DNA from: Sphagnum compactum
Taxonomy: Eukaryota > Bryophyta > Sphagnopsida > Sphagnales
Length of the DNA stretch: 64,000 nt
Assembly (NCBI GenBank): GCA_965153455.1
Contig: OZ234496.1
Coordinates: forward strand, 13,694,304 to 13,758,303
Direction of reading: 5' to 3'
The translations under genes and the position numbers were made by a program. The notes beneath the pieces are model-generated. The model saw nothing but the letters and a program-made list of their open reading frames with translations. It was not told the origin of the DNA and made no database searches. Positions 38,741 to 50,430 of this stretch are shown in pieces. Each line of letters starts with the position of its first letter. The first letter of the stretch is position 1.

Positions 38741-39372
38741 TTTATGTAAGCTCGGGATCAATTTTGATCATTTTCTTGATATGTTCCCACTTTCCTTCAT
38801 TGATCACATCAAATGTTTCATTATTTTGTTGTTGTCCATCCATAGTTAGCTCCAACTGAAACATCGTAGGTAGCTTAATTGCCTATCCATTTTCAAATTG
38901 TTGCATATTTCATTTTTCTTCATGCAAAACCCATTTTAACCATTCTACATAATCATCTTCCTTTGCTGATTCAACATCCATGAACCTAGTTGCTTCGCCT
39001 TCAATGATTAGGTTCATAAACTACTTAGGAGCTTATAATTTAACCAGCACATTCAAAAAATGATCATGAGCTTTGCAACACATTCATGTTCTTATTATAA
39101 AATCAGTTACAATTGATGATTTTCTATAACTTTATGAGGAAACCCATCTTCATTCATGTTGGCCTTAAACTCAAAATTTGAAATGTTTTCCTTAAAATTT
39201 TGATCCATCCATTCTCCACATTTTCCATTTCATGAAGCAACTTTGTTTCTCCCACATAAACATCTAGACTTAGTTGAAAAATCCCAAGGATCAATTTGTG
39301 CAAAACATCATCTGATTGAATTAGTTGTTCAAAAACCAACTACAACATGTTGAACATATTGAATGACAATAC

Positions 39373-39865
39373 CTATACATTAGCTCTCGGACCTTGTCTA
39401 CCTTGAATGAATATGCGTTCCATGTCCACTACTACTCCTATCTTGATCAAGAAATTTAGTCCCAATAGCACATCATCGTTATATGTGTCGACTACCATGA
39501 AAACCACATTACAAGTCATATTTCCAATCTGGTTAGGTATGCTTTCAATCTTTCCCATGGCCTATGTAATTAATTACATCAAAAGAGATCTCATAAGATT
39601 TTGATCCTCCCACAACATGCACAATGCCTAGCTCTCTTACCACGTTAACTATTAGAACGGACATGGAAGCCCCTGTGTCTATTAGACCCTCAACAATGTG
39701 ATTGTTGATTTCCACTAGTAAATGTAAAGTTTTTGCTCCTATGACTTTTGTTGATATTGATCTTATGTAAAGCTTGTAGGTTAAAGCCACTATAGCCAGC
39801 TTGACTAGTCCTTCCAAATACTCCAACTTTCTTAGTGTGGTAGGTATTTTTTTTGTGGGTGTCAA
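39373..39865 (-). pseudogene. gypsy aspartic protease remnant
   Basis: The frame 39865-39545 contains VEGLIDTGASMSVLIV, the D-T-G-A-S catalytic motif of retropepsins. The adjacent frame 39558-39373 supplies VLLGLNFLIKIG, matching the second conserved flap/helix region. The two halves are in different frames, so the protease is disabled. Confidence 0.8.
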
Positions 39866-40236
39866 AAATATTTTCCCTTTGATGAAATGGGGTAATATTT
39901 TTTATCTTATTATTGATTCCTTTTCAAGCCTAATGACTCTTCATCTTATTTCTTCATTAGTAGGGTTGGAATTTTTTGTTTCTCTAGTAGGTGCATCCAC
40001 AGACACCTGTTACTTTAGAACCATGGTGTGTGAAAACAGTTCATGACTGTCTCCACATATTTTTCAAACTAAGTCCTCATTACTTTTTCATCGTCAACCA
40101 ACACCTCCAAATAATTATTAATGGTTGCGCCTGGTTTAAAGTCCTTTTTCTAACAACATTCCTTTGTATGCTTAAGTCCTCTGCAAAAAATACACCTTGG
40201 ACCATAATTTTTAGTCTTATGTAGACCTCCACATCT

Positions 40237-40961
40237 TTAACATTTTGGTTTGGCAATGGCATACCTTAGACATTCATTGGCCAAGTGATCCTGTGCATGA
40301 CATATTTGGCAACCATTAGAGCTTATGGATCCTCTTGATGTGGCCCTTGGTTTGAATTGGAGGTCCAATTGTCTCTTCAATAAATTGATTAAGGATTCAT
40401 TTAGCACTTGTACTTGTTTTTCCAATGTTGTTTCTATTGTACCCATGTTTTCTTCTTGTCCTTCCTTTAACAATTCAAATGGGGTTTCGCCAAGCTTTGC
40501 CAGCACTCATTCCACTTCCAATGCGGCATAAAATAAAACATCCATATTGGCAAAGTCCTTCATTACACATAACTTCTCGATCTCAAGTCATAAATAGGAC
40601 AAAAACCTCTTTGTTTGTTCCACATCCTCCAATTTGCCTCTTGTAAATAATTTTTCCATTCGGTCATAGCAAGTTTGAATCCTCTGCTTAGGTTTTTGCT
40701 TGATCAGATCAAGATTTTCTCTGACCTTTTCTTTATCAATAGTGTCGTACTTCAACAACATGGTTGCCTTCATGTCTTGCCAAGTTGTAGGAGCCGTAGC
40801 CAATTTTTTGAACCACTTAAATTGACCTTGCCAATTTTAAACAACTTTAACTCATCAATACCTCTTACTTCTAATGCCATCTCCAGTCTTTCCACCCAAT
40901 CATGCACATCTTCAAACTCTCTTCCCCAAAATAATTCATCCATGCCCTTGGGGCTTGTCAT
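40237..40961 (-). pseudogene. gypsy gag remnant with CCHC zinc knuckle
   Basis: Three frames in succession (40961-40770, 40803-40588, 40506-40237) carry retrotransposon gag-like text such as FEDVHDWVERLEMALEV and MLLKYDTIDKEKVRENL. The last contains CQICHAQDHLANEC, a C-x2-C-x4-H-x4-C nucleocapsid knuckle. A second Cys/His-rich stretch follows at about 40240-40140. It is broken into separate frames and not functional. Confidence 0.75.
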
Positions 40962-40982
40962 TTTCCGTTAATGTTATTTCTA

Positions 40983-42084
40983 CTACATATGAAGATCAAA
41001 AGAAGTTCCCTCTTGATCTAGACCAATAGCAAAATCTATGGTTTCCAACGTTTTTCCAATCCATTTGTTTCCAAAATCCAACTTCCAATTTGACAATCTG
41101 GACACAATACTAGAATGTTCAACTCTAACAATTCTATTTCCTACCTTGAATAAATTTTCCATGCTAGGCATATAAAATCTAACATAACAATGTCTAGTGA
41201 TATCTAAGAATGGAATCCAAATGTCTCTTAACCTAGGGGCATAATATCATTCTCAAAGCTAAGTATTTCGAAATGAAAGATGGAGGGTTTAGGTATATTA
41301 TTTGGAACAAAGTCACTCCCAACTAGCCCTTCTATCACCATCCATCACAGAGCTCTAGCCTTCTTCAATACAACTCCATATCCTAGTTTGGATCATCATT
41401 AATCATGGTGTAAGCTCCAATTGAAAGTTGATGTGTTTCATAATGCATCTTCTCCTTGTGCTTGAAATTACATAGCCATTTTCCATCATTCTTTCTTCCC
41501 AATCTCCACACCAAAATTTTAGATTCAACCCTAGCATGTTCAACCTTGACAACCTTGTCCCCAATAGCAAATAATACATCTATCCCTAGAAAGAAAAACC
41601 TAACTTGGTGATGAGGTGACACAACAACCACAAGTAACCATAAATATCCTACTTTTGGTACTGCTTCAACATTTTCATGCAATTCAATATTCAAACGATT
41701 GAACAAAAATTGTAGAGAAGTAGTAGTTGTCCTGATGTTTGACAACAGTTGTCTAGTTCACGGCTCCATTTCCTATCTTCAACCAGACTTGAACCCTTGT
41801 GTACATTCTTGTGTGAATAATTTGCTAACCAGATCTCCTACTTGAATTAAATTTGGGTTTAGTCCAATGATGATTACCACACAAAAACCTTGCAATCGCA
41901 AAATAACAACTCTGTTTCTAAGTAGGATGTCAAACCTAGGAAATGGGAAATCGAATTCACTTACAACCAATATTTCCTCCTTGTGTTGAGATTTTCCCAA
42001 ATAATCACTTCTTCTATGGTCCATAGTAATGCCATTAGCAAATTCTTGATCTAAACCATCAACACCCAACATCATCCACAACAT
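40983..42084 (-). other. gypsy 5' leader with internally repeated peptide text
   Basis: Between PBS and gag, three minus-strand stretches carry related text: NLIQVGDLVSKLF (about 41850), DVLFAIGDKVVKVEHARVES (about 41560) and NLFKVGNRIVRVEHSSIVS (about 41130). They are separated by several hundred bases. They look like tandemly duplicated segments, not part of gag. Confidence 0.45.
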
Positions 42085-42112
42085 TCATAGGCGAATATGA
42101 ACTCTTGGAAGT

Positions 42113-42128
42113 AATTGTTCTAATACCA
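42113..42128 (-). other. Primer-binding site of the gypsy element
   Basis: The minus strand reads TGGTATTAGAACAATT directly inside the LTR edge, close to the TGGTATCAGAGC complement of plant initiator Met-tRNA used by many LTR retrotransposons. Confidence 0.65.
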
Positions 42129-42346
42129 AAAAGGAAACCATACAAAACCTCACAAAGCCCATCCTAATGCAAGAAACATTCATGGTGCAGTTGATGTCAA
42201 AAAAAATTGCTTTTGGAATTCAACCAACAATCCTTATTTTGCATAAACCTTTACTGAATACTAATCCCTAAGTAGTTAATAATTACTAGCTAACTCATGA
42301 ATTCATACTACTTATTTAAACTATATTATTTAGCATGAAGGGATCA
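42129..42346 (-). mobile_element. 5' LTR of the minus-strand gypsy element
   Basis: A segment of about 218 bp homologous to the reverse complement of 28968-29189, ending at the PBS. Its outer edge abuts the duplicated F-box segment at 42349, so this element interrupted a second copy of the F-box/LRR exon. Confidence 0.6.
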
Positions 42347-42348
42347 TA

Positions 42349-43240
42349 AGATGCTGGATCAAATCTCTCTGGACTACTCTTTGTAGGTTATTCCAATTTT
42401 ACATAACATCAATTTCAATTCATAAACCCCCCCCCCCCCCCCCCCCCCCAAATGCTTCCACATATCCACTTAGGCATTTGACAGGGATGAGACAAATGTT
42501 TGCATCAACACAAATTCACAATGGTTTCTCCTTAGAAAATTGCAGACACTGTATCCGCAGAGTTCCCAAATCAATGAGTCTCAATTTCTTGAATGCAATT
42601 TTCCACTGATACCTCATCACCCATAGACTAATGCTTTCTTCAAACTAGCCATAATCATCCCCTATAGAGCTTCATCACTTCTAACATTTTTATGCAATTT
42701 ATTCATGCCATCTATCTTGCCCAATTCCTATTTTCTAACTTCAGTATGTAGCAGAACAAATTCTGGAGAAAGAGCTTAGGTATTGAGTGCCGGTGGGCAT
42801 TCTTCCCAACCAGTCACACTAAACTGCTGCCTAGATTGCTGGACAATGTTCTTGGCTACTATTGCAAAACCCAAAACAAAACAAAAAACAACAAGGTTTT
42901 AACTTTCCAAAAACTAGTCTTCTTGTATTCTTGATTGACCATCCTTCCTCAAAATCAGCCATAGAAGAATCTTTGCCGAGCTGCCATCGCTAAGAGCGAT
43001 CAAGAATACAAAACAAAGTCACAACTCCTTTGCCATTTTGACATCAAGAACTCAAGCACAGACCACATATATCTCATAACTATTAACTTGCAAGAGACAA
43101 TTACACAAACTCCTATCCACACAAAGAAGAGCACTCATTAAAGAACTCCTTCTCTATCGTTTTCTGCTTTCGGCAGGACTGAAGCACCTCCCATTAAGTC
43201 TTCATTCCAAATGCTTCCATCTCACTCCTTTTCATCCCAC
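42349..43240. repeat. Segmental duplication, copy 2 (F-box locus)
   Basis: Direct-orientation counterpart of 30271-31170 with moderate divergence. It keeps only the first codons of the F-box/LRR exon (minus strand ERFDPAS) before the LTR boundary. It includes a poly-C tract at 42427-42449. Confidence 0.85.
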
Positions 43241-43249
43241 AACTTGTCT

Positions 43250-46170
43250 TACCGGGCTCAACTTTTGGCTCACTGGGAGCCATTGCCAGTTCTCTAGTGC
43301 GAAGGGCCCTTTAATTTTGGAATGCGCATAAAGCATTCAGAAAGCTCATTGCTTAATTAACATAAGCCATTGCATAGAAATTCTATTGTTTACAAAAGAA
43401 AGGAAAAGGGCCATTTGAGAGGGAGTAGGTCACCTCCCCCACCACCAGTCTTAACTTTTGACAAAGCGAGGAGGAGGGTCCCCCACACTTGTCAAGGTAA
43501 ACAGCATAGGCCCTTTATGGAAAAATCTGGTTCCATGATTTTCACACCGAACAAGCCATGAGTTGCCATTTTCACCTAAAAGGCTGCCTACCGTTTTCAC
43601 TCAATGCTAATTGTTAGTTGCAAAGCTCTGGAAGGCCTTTTAGCATTGATTTGGAACTTGATTGTTTGCTTATTAGGAGCCACAGTGAACCGGCACTTTT
43701 ATTGGTATCTTCACCATCTTGCATGAGGGCTCTCTATACATAAAAATTTGTCATGTTTAAAAAAAATTGGGTATGACGAAACAAATCGTGCATAAAAATT
43801 GTCATGTTTACAAAAAAAAATTGGGTATCATGAAACAAAATGTTCACAGAGTTTTTGAAAACACTCGCTAGCAAATTACGTCAAGTAAGGCACTCTCCAA
43901 GCACACTGAAAAAAGCCACTAGGCTGTTACACTATTTTAAAACTAGGAAATACTAAGTTTGGACTCACCTCTCCTATTAATTAGATGAGGTGCCTCCCAA
44001 GTTTTTTTTTTCTTTGGGCAATGAGCCAATTTGATTGGCCCATCACTCACAAAAAATGAAACTATGGAGGGTCCCTAAAATAAAAGGTTCTATTTTGAAG
44101 TATAGAGTTCCTCCTGTTTGGCCCACCTATATAGGTGAAAGGAAAACATGTTGAGGAACAAATTGGGAACCTCAGGCGAACCCATTGGGAACTTAAAGGA
44201 AACATAGCAGGAACACATTGAGAACTAGGGAAAATTGAAAAAAAATCCTTCTCCCTCCCCCCTCACTAAACTTGAAAGGAAAAAAAGCAAGGCACCTTGA
44301 GTGCATAATTGGGCCTTCCCATTGGCTGCATGAAATTTCTCTTCACAAAAGAGTTCATCATCATTTTTGACCTGGGCTAATACCCCTTGCAAAGAACGCC
44401 CTACCTATTCTAAGGACAATAGAGTCAGGCAATTAGGGGGCGAGAACGGCCAGTTTTGGCATAGTAGGGCATCAAATGCATACATGGGAATGAAAATCAT
44501 TGTGAGATTTAATAAAATTTCCTTACTTTGCTGAAAGAGGGGATAGTGGGTGAAGTAGGCCCAAAGACAGGGTGAAGAGAGGGCGACTTTACAGATAACT
44601 CTAGTATACTTATAAGGTTTTAGAAACAATCCCAAAAACCTTTGTGTTTTTTACCATGGTACCAGGGTAGTTGCTGGTTTATCCAAACATCTTATGATGT
44701 AAGGAAAAATAATAATACGAAAGCAATGACGCATATTTGATTCTGTGATATGTCATTTGATGAGCAATATTTACATCATCTAACTATCTTTTTGGGGGGT
44801 TCAAGATTTATTTGATCATGTTGGTCAACAGATTGTCATTCTTTGGACGCAAATATATAATATATATGACTGCGTGGGTGACGACGGGATGGGCAAAGAT
44901 GGGTCCAAAAATTAACCCTGCAAAGCACCCCCACAAGCGACAGACAGCACTATGCCAGACATCAAGTGTGAAATCCTGTTGAAATCTGACACCTGAAAAT
45001 AACACAGAGAAAAAGTGAGAATTTGGCGTTTTGTGAAAAAAGTCGTTTTCAGGTCGCGCTTAAAGCTGTGGTCCGAATGGAACAAAGAGCCAAGGACTTG
45101 GGATCCTCAGCGAAAGCACTTGGAAGCTGGGTGGGGATGCCTGGACTCGGCAATACCTCAGTTGTAGTTATTATATTATCAATGAGGTACTTTGTGTTTA
45201 GATTCATTATAGAGTATATAGTAGCTTAATGGATTTTGGCCGATAAGTAATAGGTTTATTTTTTATATGAGGATTTTTGAAAGATGATGTTTTGCATGTG
45301 TTGAAACTTGAGATTAGTTATAGAGTTATATTATCTTGAAGGATTTTGGTTTTTTCTAAAGAGGATTTTATGAAGATTATATTTTTGCATGGTGAAATAT
45401 TTGAGTTTCCGTACTTCTTCATTTTCCGTAACATACTTTTTTAATGTAAATGGCAAGGCCATAGTGTGACACACCCCTTGTTTCTGAATAGAGAAAATGG
45501 GTTGTTACGTGTCCAATTTGTGTATATTAGTATGCAACAATAGCCTGTTCACAGGCAGGCTATTCACAGAGGGCAAAAGAGACATAAATTGCGAGTATTT
45601 AGTATTTTACAGCAAGTTAACAACTGCAAAACAGCTACCTCATTGTACTTCATTACTTTCTGGTTCAAGCTGGCCTGACAAGCTCCCCTGTGTAAGGGGT
45701 GTAAACAGTAAGTGGTACCTATGTTGTTGTCTGAAGGATTTTGCTACAAACGAGTTATGGGTTTTGTGCACATGCAAGTTTACAGGAAATTAGGGGACCA
45801 CTTGCCAGTGGGAACTGGGAAGGAAGTAGATATGGAATCACACTTCTCATATTTCATTCCTGCTTGAAGTATTCCAAGGTTTTCTTCTTTGTATTTGGAA
45901 GCACCTTCCTCCACCCAAAGCTGAGTTGGTCAATCCAAGAGACCTTCCACCATTCGGAAAGCACCGCCAGAAAGTTTAAGGCAGCTATTATGGGAAAAAC
46001 CATTAAAAGAATGGAAAATGACCCGTCAAAATTTTGCTTTCAGAAAATGCCTTGCCCTTTGCCGAGGAGAAATTTCACTCGGTAAGGTGTGTACACACTG
46101 GGTATCATGGAAATCAAATAAAAAATATTCTTTTTGTTAGTGCTTTACATCATGTAATGAATGCCCTTCG
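43250..46170. other. Unassigned intergenic DNA
   Basis: Contains GAGCCACAGTGAACCGGCAC near 43678, resembling the terminus of the MITE at 51469, but no matching second end. Plus-strand frames at 45023-45229 and 45741-46085 look mildly protein-like but match no family I know. Confidence 0.4.
44425..44600 (+). repeat. Dispersed repeat, copy 1
   Basis: GGGGGCGAGAACGGCCAGTT, ATAAAATTTCCTTACTTTGC and ACAGGGTGAAG occur in the same order as on the minus strand of 57825-58200, where an additional roughly 200 bp lies in the middle. Confidence 0.75.
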
Positions 46171-46174
46171 AGCA

Positions 46175-46308
46175 AGGTGTTCCCAAAATAAGCACTTGCC
46201 CAAGGTGGAGGCAAACTCAAGGCAAAACTCTTGTAAGTGGGAGGGGGGTATTTTTTTCATGATCATCTCCACCTGTACCTTGTGCAGGTGCTTATTTTGG
46301 GAACACCT
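46175..46308. mobile_element. 134-bp MITE
   Basis: Terminal inverted repeats of about 35-40 bp start AGGTGTTCCCAAAATAAGCA on both strands and are separated by about 55 bp. I could not define a target duplication, so the superfamily is open. Confidence 0.75.
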
Positions 46309-46834
46309 CTCTCCTCATTATAACCCTACTCAGTTAAAAAAAGCTTTATAGTATTTTATGTTGGGGTTTATAGTACTTTATGCCTGATCTTGTGGGCTAC
46401 AACCCTTAAATTAGGTTAGGGGAGAAGGCCTTCCAATAGGCATTTGGATACTAGCTGAAGAACAACATCAAACAACAAACACTCTTATTTGTACCTAAGA
46501 TTTTGTATGCCCTTAAAAGAAACAACAGCCCATGGGTTTAGTCCTTGGGGTAAAGAAATTCTCAAATTTCGTCCTTAATTAAGTACTGGCTCAAAATCGA
46601 CTTTTAAAATTTCTTTTACTTTATTCTAAAATACCTTAGTACCTTAGCGGCTTTGGAATAAATTAATTTAAAAAAAATACACACACAGAACTCTTAGTCC
46701 CTAAAGCAGGCAGAGAAAATTTCTGGAATTAAAAAATTGACAGTAGATGATTGGTTGTTCAGCCAAAAATAATGGGATTTGTTATTTGGACTCTAGATTA
46801 TAGGTAAGCTTTTACAAGGTTTAGTGGATTGAGA

Positions 46835-47100
46835 TTTGGGGGGGGGGGTAGGGCGGTAGGGGAGGTGGGAGTGGAGGGGTGGGGGTGGGCGCGCCTTTTG
46901 AAGCCACGTAGGTAGTTTTAGCTTTTTATATACACTTTTGGGATTTGTTTTTAGACAAGATGGAAATCTTTTGATCTGATTATGTACACTCTCCAAAAAT
47001 CTCTCAATGCAAAAAGAGCCAAACAACTCCTTTTTTTGTCTTAAAATTTTTAAAATCAACTTTGACCCCCCCCTCCTCCCACCCCCCAATCCCCCTCGAA
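46835..47100. repeat. Opposed G-rich and C-rich tracts
   Basis: A G-run-rich stretch (46838-46890) is followed about 170 bp later by its C-rich counterpart (47065-47100). The short G runs could form quadruplexes and the two arms could pair. No coding sense is seen. Confidence 0.6.
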
Positions 47101-47269
47101 CCCGTCTACACAGTACTACTACCCACATACCATTGTTGGGCGGTTGTTTGCTTTTCTGACAAAACCTCAGATCTAGTTCTAAAAATCAATAGTCTCTTTC
47201 CACACATAACTGGAATAGAGATTCTGGTTTCGGTTTCCGGAATTTTTTAATTAAAAAAACAAATTCCAA

Positions 47270-47950
47270 TTCCGGTTTTGATTCTGAAATTTGGAACCCG
47301 TCCCTTTCAGACTAGTTCTTACTAACCTGAGGCAGAACCAATGGTTAATCTCTTTTTTAACCCCCTGGTTAACCCTGGTTCTAGTCACTTTTTTCCTTTC
47401 CAAATAGGTTCTCACCAGCCCATATATGATATATATATATGAGAACCGCTTAGGCTCTCATAATAAAAAACGTCATGTAAAAACCGGAACCTGCCGGTTC
47501 TCACAAAAAGTGAGAACAGCTCAACTCTGGTATATTCCAGTTCCAGTTCGACACATGAATGGAACCCCAGGAACCCAGTTCTGAGTCCAATTTCCTTAAA
47601 ACATCAATTTTGGGTTCTGAAAATCCGACTTTGGTTTTGGTTTGAATCTTACTAACCGGGGATCGGAACTAGTGGTTGTGACCAGAGTGTCGGGCAATTA
47701 TTTGATTTTTTACAAAAAAACTGATGTGTCTGGATTTTTTTTTAAAATTTAGAATCAAAGAACCGCCGGTTTTGGTTAATTCTGAGAAAAGAAATCAGAA
47801 GCGAAAGAATGGCTGCCTCTGGTAATTTTCAGGAACTTCGAAAGCAGAAAAATCCGGCAGGTTTCATGAAAGAACCTGCAAGGAACCGGCGGTAACAAAG
47901 GCGATTCTCTGAAAATTTCAAAAGTATTGAGAACCAAGGTTCTAAAGCGC
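47270..47950. repeat. GGTTC/GAACC-dense, palindrome-rich stretch
   Basis: The words GGTTCTCA, GAGAACCG, GGAACC and CCGGTT recur every 15-40 bases in both orientations. It includes local hairpins such as TTGAGAACC with GGTTCT near 47930. A similar word set appears at 205-400. Confidence 0.5.
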
Positions 47951-47991
47951 CACTTTTTTAATTTTTCTTACACCCCTGTTGGGTAAGTGGG

Positions 47992-47999
47992 TATATATA
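47992..47999 (+). promoter_or_regulatory. Candidate TATA box for the DREB gene
   Basis: TATATATA in GGGTATATATACCAGG. If used, transcription would start near 48025 and give a leader of about 1 kb containing a GA-rich patch (48448-48472) and several upstream ATGs, or an intron. A nearer start around 48380 is also possible. Confidence 0.3.
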
Positions 48000-49044
48000 C
48001 CAGGTCTGATAACCGACCAGGGTAGATGTAGCGGATTCTAATGACCTGCCCCCCACACTGCTACTCCGTACCTTTACAAAAGGGGGAAGAGAGATTCTGG
48101 CCTTTGGCGAGCAGTTACTTGCAGGGATAATTTGGAGCATAATTCGGGACGTGTAGTCTAGATTTGTATCTCGCAAAATGAAGGCAATTCGTGGGTGCTG
48201 GGATTTCTCGTGGTCTGTCTCTCTGTCTTTCTGGCTAACTGACTGACTTACAAACAACACGCTCTCAATGCGCAGGGAGTTCAAATCCACGCGTATAGGG
48301 ATTCGGGAGTTGGGAGGGGCAGTCCCACCACAGGTGTCTGGCGTCGAAGCGCGTTATAGCTTTTCTACTTAGAAGAGTGCAAACTGCAAAACTCTCTCAA
48401 GCCCTTTCATCATCAGCTCTACTAGGCCTAGCTAGCCTCGCGGCGATCTGAGAGCGAGAGAGAGAACGCAATTCACACTCATGATCCTCATACCACCCCC
48501 CCAACACAAACCAAAATTCGTACAAGAAAGAAATTCTAGCTCGTTGCTGCAATCATCTCATGTCATAGAGTTTTTTTTTGGCGTCTTTTGCTGCTACTGA
48601 ACGTGCAATATTTGCTTTTGTTTTTTGCTTTTTGTTTCTGCGGACAGTTTGTCTGTTATTTCTGTTGGATTTTTTTTCTCGGGATTAAGTCCTTTCTTCA
48701 CCCCATCCGCTGCAAATTTGTAGTGTGCTTAGCGTTTTCAGCTCTAAAGAAACAAGAAGCGGTGGGGGATTTTGGTGGACGGGAGCTCGAATCAGCTTAG
48801 AAACCTAGCATGATTCAGGATTTACAACATTGGTGCTCTGTGTTTTGTTTCTGGGAAGCAATTTCTTAGCACTTAGTAGTCGAAGATTTTCACAAGGATT
48901 CTTTTCAGGGACTTGCGGGGGAGGAATTAGTTGTGGGATTCTTGCAGAATTTCAGAAAACTTGAGTTTGAGGTTTTAGGGTTCTACCCAATCTCTGATTT
49001 GAGACTAGTGTTTTACAGTTCTCAGGAGAGAGTCGAGAGTCACA

Positions 49045-49905
49045 ATGATGGTGAAGAAAAAAGAGTCGCCTTCTCTGAGCGCCAAGAGAGGACAGAGGCT
49101 CTCACTAGCGCCGTTGAAAGGGAATTCTTCAGCTGGCTCCATACAGAAGGAAGGTTCTTCTTCCGCCTCACCAAGTGGCAAAGCCTACAGGGGTGTGAGA
49201 ATGAGGACATGGGGCAAGTGGGTGTCGGAGATCAGAGAACCCAACAAAAGGTCTCGCATTTGGCTTGGATCCTTCCCGACCGCAGAGATGGCAGCCAGAG
49301 CTTACGATGCGGCAGTAGTCGCATTGCGAGGACCCAATGCGCCTCTTAACTTTCCTGATTCTCCACCCACTCTTCAAATTCACGACACCCTGTCACCGCG
49401 GGCGATCCAAGCTGCTGCAGCTGCAGCTGCAGCTTCCGCTGTCCCTCCAGCAGCTGCTCTTCATCAGGCTAATCAGGATTCCCAGGAAAGGTCGGACAGC
49501 TCATACGAAGACAATGATCAAGATCCCGAAGAAGAAGAGGAAGACAAGTATGAGATTATACAGGAGGATGAGGAGGAGCTGCTCAGTCCGTCAGCAGAAT
49601 CCGAAACGGGCGGCGCTGAAGCAGCTCCACAAATTACAAATGATCAGGAGGAATCAAGAGTGCAATCAAATTCGGAAGCTGTGCAGGCAACGGGGTTGGA
49701 ATGGATAGAAGCGGAATTCGGCCAGTTTGAAGATGTTGAGCAGACTGTGGATAACTTCCCGCAGCTGAGCTTCCCGGAGGCGGATGAAATGGATTCAATC
49801 CTGAGCTCTCAGCGGCAGCAAGGGCAATCGACTTTGGACTCACAAGTCCTTGACGAAGATGAGCCGGAATCTTTTGAGCCTTCTCTGTGGAGCTATCACT
49901 GGTAG
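49045..49905 (+). CDS. DREB-type AP2/ERF transcription factor, single exon
   Basis: An intronless frame of 286 residues. The AP2 domain spans about residues 48-105 with [26 protein letters not shown] and AARAYDAA. Val60 and Glu65 are the DREB-type pair (V14/E19), predicting binding to DRE/CRT (CCGAC) elements in the nucleus. A lysine/arginine-rich N-terminus (residues 4-17) may add nuclear localisation. After the domain come [21 protein letters not shown] and an alanine run (123-131), as in A-4/A-5 DREBs. The C-terminal half is strongly acidic (about 155-180) and ends EPSLWSYHW, an LWSY-like tail often linked to activation. The CBF-specific flanking signatures are absent, so it is not a DREB1/CBF. 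Two adjacent ATGs open the frame. I took the first. Subgroup assignment is tentative. Confidence 0.95.
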   Translation: MMVKKKESPSLSAKRGQRLSLAPLKGNSSAGSIQKEGSSSASPSGKAYRGVRMRTWGKWVSEIREPNKRSRIWLGSFPTAEMAARAYDAAVVALRGPNAPLNFPDSPPTLQIHDTLSPRAIQAAAAAAAASAVPPAAALHQANQDSQERSDSSYEDNDQDPEEEEEDKYEIIQEDEEELLSPSAESETGGAEAAPQITNDQEESRVQSNSEAVQATGLEWIEAEFGQFEDVEQTVDNFPQLSFPEADEMDSILSSQRQQGQSTLDSQVLDEDEPESFEPSLWSYHW

Positions 49906-50059
49906 TCAGTCAGTCGATGTAGAATTGACTGACGGACTGACAGAATCGGCGCGAACGCAGTTCTGCCAAAATTTTAGCGTATGTTGCTACTGAAGAAGAT
50001 GACCAGGAGTGCAGTCAGCTTGGGTTGAACAAGTTCGACGATTTAATGCTGCGAAATTA

Positions 50060-50430
50060 GCAGGCCCAGTGCCGATTTCAGTAGCACAATTCCACGATTC
50101 TACAAATGCTTCAACGATCATCAGCTCTCATTGCCGAGTTCTGATCACACGATTCTACAAATGCTTCAACGATCATCATCTCTCGTGCCGATTTCAGTCG
50201 CACTATTCCACGATTCTGCAAATGCTTCAAGAGGATCATCATCTGTCACTGCCCATTTCAGTCCCGTGATTCTACAAATGCTTCGACGATCATAATCTCT
50301 GATTGCCGAGTTCAGTTACACGATTCCACGATTCTACAAACGATCGTCATCATCTCTCTTTCTCTCTCTCTCTCTCTCTCATTGCCGATTTCAGAAGCAC
50401 CATTCCAAGATTCTACAACTGCTTCAATGA
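50060..50430. repeat. Minisatellite in the DREB 3' flank
   Basis: Six diverged units of about 55-75 bp carry GCCGATTTCAGT, CACGATTCTACAAATGCTTC and ACGATCATCATCTCTC. A CT dinucleotide run interrupts the array at 50356-50380. It starts about 155 bp after the stop codon and may be transcribed as 3' UTR. Confidence 0.85.

Larger units (their letters stand above)
34260..42128 (-). mobile_element. Degraded Ty3/gypsy retrotransposon
   Basis: On the minus strand the order is PBS (42113-42128), leader, gag with zinc knuckle, aspartic protease, reverse transcriptase, RNase H, which is the gypsy order up to the missing integrase. Multiple stops and frame changes disable it. A CACTA element (35283-38035) interrupts the RT. 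The integrase and 3' LTR are not found before the 31560-34247 element, so the 3' end is lost or displaced. Confidence 0.85.

Noticed and set aside
28968-42348. A single 13-kb DNA transposon with about 220-bp terminal inverted repeats
   Set aside because: The inverted ends are followed inward by primer-binding-site-like sequence and one leads into gypsy gag-pol, so they are better read as LTRs in opposite orientation. No flanking duplication was found.
49168-49843. Other frames overlapping 49045-49905
   Set aside because: They are shadows of the AP2/ERF gene. None carries a domain.
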